A stretch of DNA of 64,000 nucleotides from Mactra quadrangularis. Its lineage: Eukaryota; Mollusca; Bivalvia; Venerida; Mactridae. Of this stretch, positions 58,901-64,000 are shown piece by piece. Below the pieces are notes generated by a model. The model was given only the letters and a program-made list of their open reading frames with translations, ran no database searches and was not told the origin of the DNA. Position 1 is the stretch's first letter. Each line of letters begins with the position of its first letter. A program made the position numbers and the translations under genes. Location: NCBI GenBank assembly GCA_025267735.1, contig CM046294.1:3568001-3632000 (forward strand), read 5' to 3'.

Positions 58901-60161
58901 GATCGGAGCAACTCAACCCAAAGACAACTCAACCCGAGACAACTCAATTCCCTGCTAACGGGTTGACTTGTCCCAACTTTAAGTTGAGTTATCCACGAGT
59001 TGAGTTGTCCTCGGGTTGAGTTGTCCCTTACCCGTAACATTCGCTAACAATCGTTACTGAACACGCTGCAGGTAATCATATTTGACTTACTAGTTTAAGC
59101 AAATCAATTTTTATGAGAAAAACGTAGTATTGTTGAATAGTCACATGATATATTGTTTTTAAACAAAACAAAATACATTGTACATGTATCATATTTTCTA
59201 CACACAAGTATAGGAAAGTATTAAGACACAATGGTTTTCTACAAACTATTTATAAATAGTATAGATATAAATAAGAAGTAACCTGACTGATGGGAACACC
59301 TGTTAACTAATTATTTAAAACATATTTCGAGGGTTATGAAAATTAATGCATTGATACACTTTGAGTGTATGAGTAAGCCGCCCATTCCAATTTACAGTAA
59401 GCCATTGCCGCTTATTTGCTTTTTCTGCTCAAACGTGAATTCAAAATTGATAGATGAACCCAAACCCACATCTCTGTTTTGGTTGGGTTTTACGCCGTAC
59501 GTACATATTGTTTAGGTTACTGGCTGTCAGTCAACATACTCACTGATCCTGGAAAGGCTTCATTTCTGGATTTAGCTTTCAAACTAGTTACTAGGTGTAT
59601 ACTCCAGTCAGTGACTGGCTAACTTGACAAACTACCCTACATGAATTAGAATCAGTGATAAAAGGGAGAACAATATTATTAATAAGAGATTACTGTAAAT
59701 CTAAATTAAGAGTTTTTATAGGCGGATCTAGCGGGAAGGGGTCAGGGGGTCTTGACCCCCCTGGAATTTCCAAAATGTACTTGTCCATAAGTGTATTTCT
59801 TGACTGTAAGACATTTTAAATAGCATGAAGCAAATTTTCAAAACTTAATGGTTATTTAGTTTTTATTATTAATATGTTGCGTTATTCTGCAAACAGTGTA
59901 TAATGTGGTTCGAAAGTTTGAACCCCCCTAGAAAAAGTTCGGACCCCCCCCCCCCCGTAGAAAAAAATCCTGTACCCCCCACTGAGTTTTTAAGACATCT
60001 ACTAAGAAAGCTGATCCTATAGTATATATAAAACTCTATAGACATAAGTAAAACATGCCGGGACGTACCTTATCACTAGCATTTAGTACAATGGTTTTCA
60101 ATTGTGAAAGACAATCATTGATTCTGGCTCGTCGTCTTTTTTCTATCAATGGTTTGTTAAC
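49953..60161 (-). CDS. HES-family bHLH-Orange transcriptional repressor (WRPW), first exon missing
   Basis: Notch-pathway type repressor of the Hairy/Enhancer-of-split class. Exons seen: 60161-60069 (basic region and helix 1, NKPLIEKRRRARINDCLSQ, with the HES-type proline), 52054-51970 (loop end and helix 2, SKLEKADILEMTVDFVK) and 50680-49953. The last encodes the Orange domain (YFAGYSKCLHEISKFL..), a Ser/Thr/Gln/Asn-rich tail with repeated MTSYxIxQSQ-like motifs, and the C-terminal tetrapeptide WRPW directly before TAA, the Groucho/TLE-binding signal. Phases (0, 0, 1) agree, giving 301 residues without the first exon. The intron between helix 1 and helix 2 is about 8 kb, unusually long for a gene class that is normally compact. 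I could not find the start exon between 60161 and 64000; it may lie beyond the right edge. A minus-strand AATAAA lies at 49919-49924, about 30 bases after the stop. HES1/HES4-like is likely; the exact subfamily is not resolved. Confidence 0.93.
50741..51197. mobile_element. PIF/Harbinger-like MITE in a HES intron
   Basis: Ends GGCCATGCCAAATTAGAATT + TTGTTAAGCGTC and GACGCTTAACAAAATTCCAA + TATGGTATGGC are inverted. TTA flanks both sides (50738-50740, 51198-51200), the PIF/Harbinger target. Confidence 0.8.
51624..51779. mobile_element. Palindromic MITE in a HES intron
   Basis: TTTGTTTATTTCGGTGTAAG and CTTACACCAAAATAAACAAA are inverted ends; CACGAGTGAG/CTCACGAGTG lie inside. Target duplication not clear. 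Confidence 0.65.
52153..52328. mobile_element. pogo-like MITE (176 bp)
   Basis: Ends CAGTAAAACCTCTGCAG and GGTTGTACTG with TA on both sides. A reversed decayed copy lies at 35436-35602. It sits just upstream of HES exon 51970-52054. Confidence 0.75.
52911..53060. repeat. Imperfect inverted repeat in a HES intron
   Basis: GAGCTAGCGTTGATAAG..CAGGTTGCTAGCTTGATGAT pairs with ATCAACCTAGCAACCTATGG..CTAGCGTTAGC across a centre near 52985. Confidence 0.6.
53090..53398 (+). mobile_element. Full-length type I SINE
   Basis: Head GCCGCCCAGCTAGCCCAGTT + GGTAGC, perfect B box GGTTCGATTCC, body, and tail GGCGTTAAAACCCAACCAAA + ACAAAACC. Perfect 9-bp duplication TCATCTATG (53081-53089, 53399-53407). Confidence 0.9.
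53638..54015. mobile_element. 378-bp foldback element with long GC-rich inverted ends
   Basis: TGGTGGCTGATTTATGCCAT + GTCGCATTGTTGTCCCGCGG and its inverse at the right are near-perfect for about 58 bp. Inside, TACGACAAA / TTTGTCGTA and GAAAACAC / GTGTTTTC words recur in both directions. TA flanks both sides. All open frames here are palindrome artefacts. Confidence 0.85.
54016..55597. other. HES intron, nothing recognised
   Basis: AT-rich, no repeat or coding signal noticed. Confidence 0.4.
55598..56180 (+). repeat. G/T-rich strand-asymmetric minisatellite
   Basis: Built from GTTGTGTTGC-like words, nearly free of A on the plus strand for much of its length. The right part has a higher-order unit GTTGCTGTGCGGTGCTGTAC + GACGTGTTGCGTTGCGTTGT starting at 55959 (35 bp), 55994, 56034, 56074 and 56114 (40 bp each). 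Confidence 0.9.
57026..57158 (-). mobile_element. tRNA-derived SINE, type III
   Basis: Minus strand: GTAGCGGCCCGGTAGAACGC, B box-like GGGTTGGATACCC, then GGCACTGCTAATGTCCTTGA + GCAAGAAGTT, and GACTGAACATGTACATGG. Shares this body with 58528-58740. Confidence 0.6.
57741..57851 (+). promoter_or_regulatory. CpG-rich promoter-like patch in the HES intron
   Basis: In otherwise AT-rich DNA: an E-box TCACGTGA (57749-57756), TATAAA (57794-57799), a CpG-rich stretch after it, and a strong donor CAAAC|GTAAGA at 57850/57851. No open reading frame follows, so at most a noncoding first exon on the plus strand. Weak. Confidence 0.25.
58528..58740 (+). mobile_element. tRNA-derived SINE, type III
   Basis: TGGTCAAGTGGTAGGACGCA (A box), B box-like GTGTTTGAACCCC, GGCACTGCTAATTTCATTGA + GCAAGAAGTTC, and tail AAAGTCGGCTGAACATGTA. 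Confidence 0.65.
58853..59068 (+). mobile_element. Palindromic element with CAG duplication, copy 1
   Basis: Ends TAGCCTGATCAATTACC and GTTACTGAACACGCTG. CAG flanks both sides (58850-58852, 59069-59071). The interior is an inverted array of ACAACTCAACCCGAG / CTCGGGTTGAGTTGT words. A reversed copy lies at 60639-60868. Confidence 0.8.
59476..59671 (-). mobile_element. 5'-truncated type I SINE
   Basis: Tail GGTTGGGTTTTACGCCGTAC and body up to AAAAGGGAGAACAATATT; no tRNA-like head. Confidence 0.65.
59718..59986 (+). mobile_element. GGATCC-ended short element, copy 3
   Basis: ATAGGCGGATCTAGCGGGAA..CTTGACCCCCCTGGAATTTC at the left, AAGTTCGGACCCCCC near the right. Ends 83 bp before HES exon 60069-60161. 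Confidence 0.6.
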
Positions 60162-60184
60162 CTGAAATGAATTAAACAAAAATT

Positions 60185-60385
60185 AAGTAATTAGTAATCA
60201 GGAATAATAGACAGCCTGGATTTCGAATCTAGTGTCCCGAAGGGGGTACGGGATCGAAACCCGTCCGGGAAGGTGAGTACTGATTATAGACAAAGGGTCC
60301 AGGAAAGCTAGATTAGGTGAGGTGGACGCCGTAAAATAACCTTAAAATTGTGTTGACACGGAGTTAAACCCAGAATAAGTTGAAA
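60185..60385 (+). repeat. Degenerate SINE-like sequence
   Basis: GGATCGAAACCCGTCC resembles a B box, and GGTCCAGGAAAGCTAGATTA..GACGCCGTAAAATAACCTTA + AAATTGTGTTGACACGGAGT + TAAACCCA resembles a SINE tail. The sequence at 61015-61205 looks like the same family reversed. Confidence 0.4.
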
Positions 60386-60638
60386 ATATTCTTAAAAGAA
60401 AATAGTTCAAAACATGTGTAACAGGTAATGTTGTGTACGGTAAAATGTTCTACTGAGTTACATGTACGGACAAATAAGTAACTGAGGTATCGTATTATCT
60501 ATTGAACACCTGTCACATCGGTCTTGTCTTGTTGATATACAGAACAGGTTCATGTTCAACGATATATTCTGACATATTTGTCCTCATAGAGACACATCCC
60601 TCGATACGATACTCATGTCTATACAGAGGTGGATCCAG

Positions 60639-60868
60639 CAGCGTGTTCAGTAACGACTGTTAGCAAACGTTACGGTTACGGAACAACTCAACCCGAAGAC
60701 AACTCAACCCGAAGACAACTCAACCCGTGGATAACTCAACTCAAAGCTGGGACAACTCGTCCGTAAGTAGGGGATTGTGTTGTCTCGGGTTGAGTTGTCT
60801 TTTGTTGAGTTGTTCCGATCTAAACGTTACAGAACGTTACGGAACGTTCGGGGTTATTGAACAGGCTA
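60639..60868 (-). mobile_element. Palindromic element with CAG duplication, copy 2
   Basis: Reverse-oriented relative of 58853-59068: ends CAGCGTGTTCAGTAACG and TTATTGAACAGGCTA, CAG on both sides (60636-60638, 60869-60871). It landed in a GGTGGATCCAG word of the GGATCC element family. Confidence 0.8.
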
Positions 60869-61014
60869 CAGATATTTTGTCCAACGACATTTTCAACCCA
60901 TTTTTTCACTCAGCCATGTTCCGTCCTGTTGTATAAGCAGTGATCCAGACAAAGGACGCGCACTCATTTGAAAAAGGAGCTTTTGAAAGACGCGGTATGT
61001 TTATTCATTTATAC

Positions 61015-61205
61015 TGGGTTTAAAGCCGTGGCAATTTTTTAGGTTATTTTACGGCGTCTAGCGCACCTAACCTAGCTTTTCTGGACCCCTTTTCTATAAC
61101 CAATACTCACTTACCCTTCCACAAGGCCGGAAACTTCTCCATATACCTTATAAATTGAGAAAAATTGACGTTATATCCTTCCCGGGTGGGATTCAAACGC
61201 GGTAT
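61015..61205 (-). repeat. Degenerate SINE-like sequence, reversed
   Basis: GGGTTTAAAGCCGTGGCAAT..TTTTACGGCGTCTAGC..CTAGCTTTTCTGGACC and a B box-like GGGTGGGATTCAAACGC; counterpart of 60185-60385. Confidence 0.4.
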
Positions 61206-61222
61206 GTAGTGTGTATATTTAT

Positions 61223-61643
61223 TAGGGCTGTCACGATACACCAGAAGAGTACCGCGATATATTGCAATAGGCTGACATCGTATCGCGATACGTATCACGA
61301 TATATTGTGGGCTTAAAGATTCGTTGTGCCTCCGCTGTATTTAATAGAAACATTGCAAATCTTACATGCAGCTACTGGTAGAATCTAGCCTTTTTATGTA
61401 TTTTCGGTCATTTAGGACTGTGACGCGCCCCCAATCGGTTGAATTTTTGTAACTTAAGGTTAGATGGAATGAACAATGGAAAAACTGACGTTTCGCTACT
61501 TTTATTTTGCTAAGGGAAGATTTTCCAATGAAATAAAAAATATCGCCAAATACCGGTACGTTAAAATCGTACCGCGGTACGTATTGTTGCAGCTGCGTAT
61601 TGCAATATATATACCGGTATATCGGTATATCGTGACTGCCCTA
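61223..61643. mobile_element. hAT nonautonomous element, family TAGGGCTGTCA, copy 2
   Basis: Ends TAGGGCTGTCACGATACA and TATATCGTGACTGCCCTA; interior alignable to 1707-2088 throughout (CGCGATACGTA, AATATCGCCAAATA). Flanks ATATTTAT and GTATTTAT differ at one of eight bases. Confidence 0.85.
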
Positions 61644-61661
61644 GTATTTATGTATCATAAG

Positions 61662-63430
61662 TTACTTTGACACGTATAAAACAATTAAAACAACACATAA
61701 ACTCATGTACAAGTATTTTGAAATTGCACTAGTGTTCAAATATTGCAGGTCTCTGACTAGGTCCGCCATTTTGAAGAGATAAATTATATTTACAGTGGGA
61801 CATTCGACGGCTTAAAATTGCTATAGAACTTATCAAAAATTCTGCTATAGGATAAAATAATGATAAGCTAACAAGTGCAATACAGCGTATATGAGATTTT
61901 AATTTAAATCTTCACTGTGGAGATACGATATGTCAAACAAAGATGTTCTAACATGGTTTGTTACTATCTAGATTTGAAGAGTTTTATGTTCTATTCAAGT
62001 GTATACAATATACAGTGTGGGGAATCACGTGACCTATATGGTTCCTAACACGGCAAAAATGCGACCAGATCAACAAATTTATATGAAAACATAAGATAAA
62101 TGACATTTATACGTAACCAATTTTTATAAGATCTAGTGCAGTCTAAACAGCACGAAGTTCTCTTTTAGCGGTAATTCTGCCAACCCCACAACGCTTCTAG
62201 TTTTATAGATTACCTCGAAGTTCTTCCAAAAATCTCTCGACTCGTTCAAAACCTACATCACTTTTTTAATTTTTCCTAAAAGGTACACGTTGTGATTGTA
62301 ATTTAACGATAGATGTACTATAAGCACTTTTTTGCAAAAAAACCCCAAATATGTCCTAGAGGCCCCTAAATGGACGGATATCATGTATTGTATATGATTA
62401 TGTATATGTTTTCATTTTCCAAACATAATATGCTGAAATATAATGACCCCTAGATTTAATATACGAGTTAAGCATTTGGGTCATTCTTCATTCTACAAGC
62501 AGCAGCTATTTAGATATTTAGACTTAAAATAATTCACCATACATGTACCTTGTTTGAAATTGTTAAGATTCCGATTTTCAAATTGTAAAATTAGGTTTCC
62601 CACATAATAGGTAAATACCATATTATTTCTATTTCATGCACCTATGAACATATTACTGCATATAATAGCAACGATTATATGTGATCTGGTTAAATTATAT
62701 AATTGACCTCAATTATGAAGTATTGGCCTCTTTCGGTGCATTTACTCCTAATGTATAAAATGGAAGCCATCCGGAAAATTTCGGAAAATTTCTGTTATTA
62801 CATTGCTTTGATCAATGCATTGTTCCTATGACAGTATACAAAACAGTATGACCTTGCATTACATATGCTTCAAATTACATTATGTTCGCTAACATCATAA
62901 TGTCAAAATTTTCTAATTGCATTTTAAGACATTAAAAATTAGCCAACATTTATTCTACGTTTTTTTTTCTTCAAATCAACAACTTCTTAAATGTGGCACT
63001 ATCAATAAATCAAAAATTGAAATAAATGTGTCATAAGATTTTTTGTGCTTACCAAATGTCTTGTATATTTTCGAACAAGTTAAATATACATGTATTCTAA
63101 TTATATTCAGATTTCATGAGAAATGGACATTAAAGGAACAGGAAAACATAAAAAAACTGTACCTTTCTATTCTACTGAAAAAAGCTTAATTTTATAATGT
63201 AATTGTGTACCACTTACTGAAATTTTATTATAATAGGCATGTAGTTAAGTTCCTCTATTAAAACTATACCTTGGTTGTCTCAAAGTGCTTTTTAGCGATT
63301 TGATTACCCTCTGATACTAGAATAGTTATAATAACTGCATTTGAGCTTCATGGCATACAATATCATGCTTATACATGACTGTACTATATGCATTCACCCA
63401 TCTACCACTGGTTATAAAAATAATCATGAA
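61662..63430. other. No gene recognised
   Basis: Upstream of the visible HES exons. No exon fitting the HES N-terminus was found. One TTCCCACA (62589-62596) matches a Su(H)/CSL site, but alone means little. Confidence 0.35.
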
Positions 63431-63432
63431 GG

Positions 63433-63682
63433 GGCTGTTATCAGTCACTGACAGAAGTATCTTTATTTCATTTTAAGGAACATAATTAAGGTAAACAAAG
63501 CTTATTTGCAGTATGTTAAGTTCCGTTACCTTAATTGGTTATCGCAGAATTAAGTGTTTAACGATTTGATAACAGTTAAAACCAGAGATTTAGCCTTTCC
63601 AGTAACAGTGAGTAGGTTGACAGAACGCCGTGGTATTACCTATAAACTGTCTTGCTAGGGCGTTAAAACCAACAACGCAATC
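63433..63682 (+). mobile_element. Partial type I SINE with internal insertion
   Basis: TATCAGTCACTGACAGAAGT at the left and TTTAGCCTTTCCAGTAACAG + TGAGTAGGTTGAC..GGGCGTTAAAACC at the right, separated by about 80 bp of unrelated sequence with AATTAAGGTAA/TTACCTTAATT inverted ends. Confidence 0.6.
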
Positions 63683-63709
63683 ATGTATTGCATTATTTAT
63701 GATGAGTTC

Positions 63710-63917
63710 TAACTAATACTAAGTTTTTACTGAACACATCTTCCTTCAATGAATGACAACTGTCTTACATGATTTAGAATTAGTGCTAGGAGTGAGATTG
63801 GTCGTAGAAATTACGTTATGACCAAATTCCATGAAAGTATTCCCCCCGCCTGGGAATCGAACCCACGATCCCACTATCAGTAGACTTGAGTGCTACCGAC
63901 TGAGCTAGCCAGGCGGG
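63710..63917 (-). mobile_element. Type I SINE, tail truncated
   Basis: Head CCGCCTGGCTAGCTCAGTCG + GTAGCACTCAAG with a perfect B box GGTTCGATTCCC on the minus strand; body present to about 63710. Confidence 0.75.
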
Positions 63918-64000
63918 GCATTCCAAAGTCAGCCATAAATTAATTACTTATATTTTAAGGCACAATACACTTCATCATAAGTAATAAAACGACTTCATCA

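Noticed and set aside
60500..60590. Short minus frame (MSEYIVEHEPVLYINKTRPM) as HES first exon
   Set aside because: Stops before any usable donor and phase does not fit exon 60161.
61662..61769. 35-codon minus frame starting AAAATGGCGGAC with a hydrophobic end (MADLVRDLQYLN..)
   Set aside because: Good start context, but too short, no donor in frame, and no fit to a HES N-terminus. Left as chance.

Overview
This is a 64 kb stretch of AT-rich animal nuclear DNA. Coding exons are short, bounded by GT-AG splice sites and separated by kilobase introns. Everything else is dense with small transposons and tRNA-derived SINEs. The SINE style (tRNA head with a tail reading like GGGTTTAACGCCGT), the short element with ATACCCCCGC/GCGGGGGTAT ends and the gene complement suggest a mollusc, most likely a bivalve. 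That placement is inference; no taxonomic search was possible.

Layout. (1) 170-6168, minus: first six coding exons of the acetyl-CoA transporter SLC33A1; its 3' end lies beyond the left edge. (2) 6.3-12.3 kb: no gene; inverted-repeat elements, including an ~0.8 kb element that carries a TATA box. (3) 12364-27538, plus: a C2H2 zinc-finger gene with three shared exons and two alternative, phase-matched terminal exons (14609-15090 and 26997-27538), each encoding its own three-finger DNA-binding end. The ~12 kb between them holds broken retroelement genes (integrase, gag-like), hAT elements and SINEs. (4) 27.5-38 kb: downstream sequence of the second isoform, starting with a tandem array rich in RFX X-box and CRE-like motifs, then many elements. 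(5) 38092-40980, minus: a two-exon DUF229 membrane protein of the alkaline-phosphatase/sulfatase fold. (6) 41-49.9 kb: no host gene; a LINE reverse-transcriptase scrap, a pogo-type transposase scrap split by a SINE, and a head-to-head pair of TA-flanked elements. (7) 49953-60161, minus: a HES-family bHLH-Orange repressor ending in WRPW, with an 8 kb intron through its bHLH domain; its first coding exon was not found. (8) 60.2-64 kb: elements only.

The four host genes have no obvious shared pathway; two (the zinc-finger gene and HES) are transcription regulators, SLC33A1 works in the ER membrane and the DUF229 protein is probably a secretory-pathway type II membrane protein. The most interesting biology is the zinc-finger gene: one N-terminal module spliced to one of two DNA-binding ends about 12 kb apart, reminiscent of the Drosophila lola design, with a repeat-derived 3' region on each isoform. 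Many elements can be assigned because their target-site duplications are intact.
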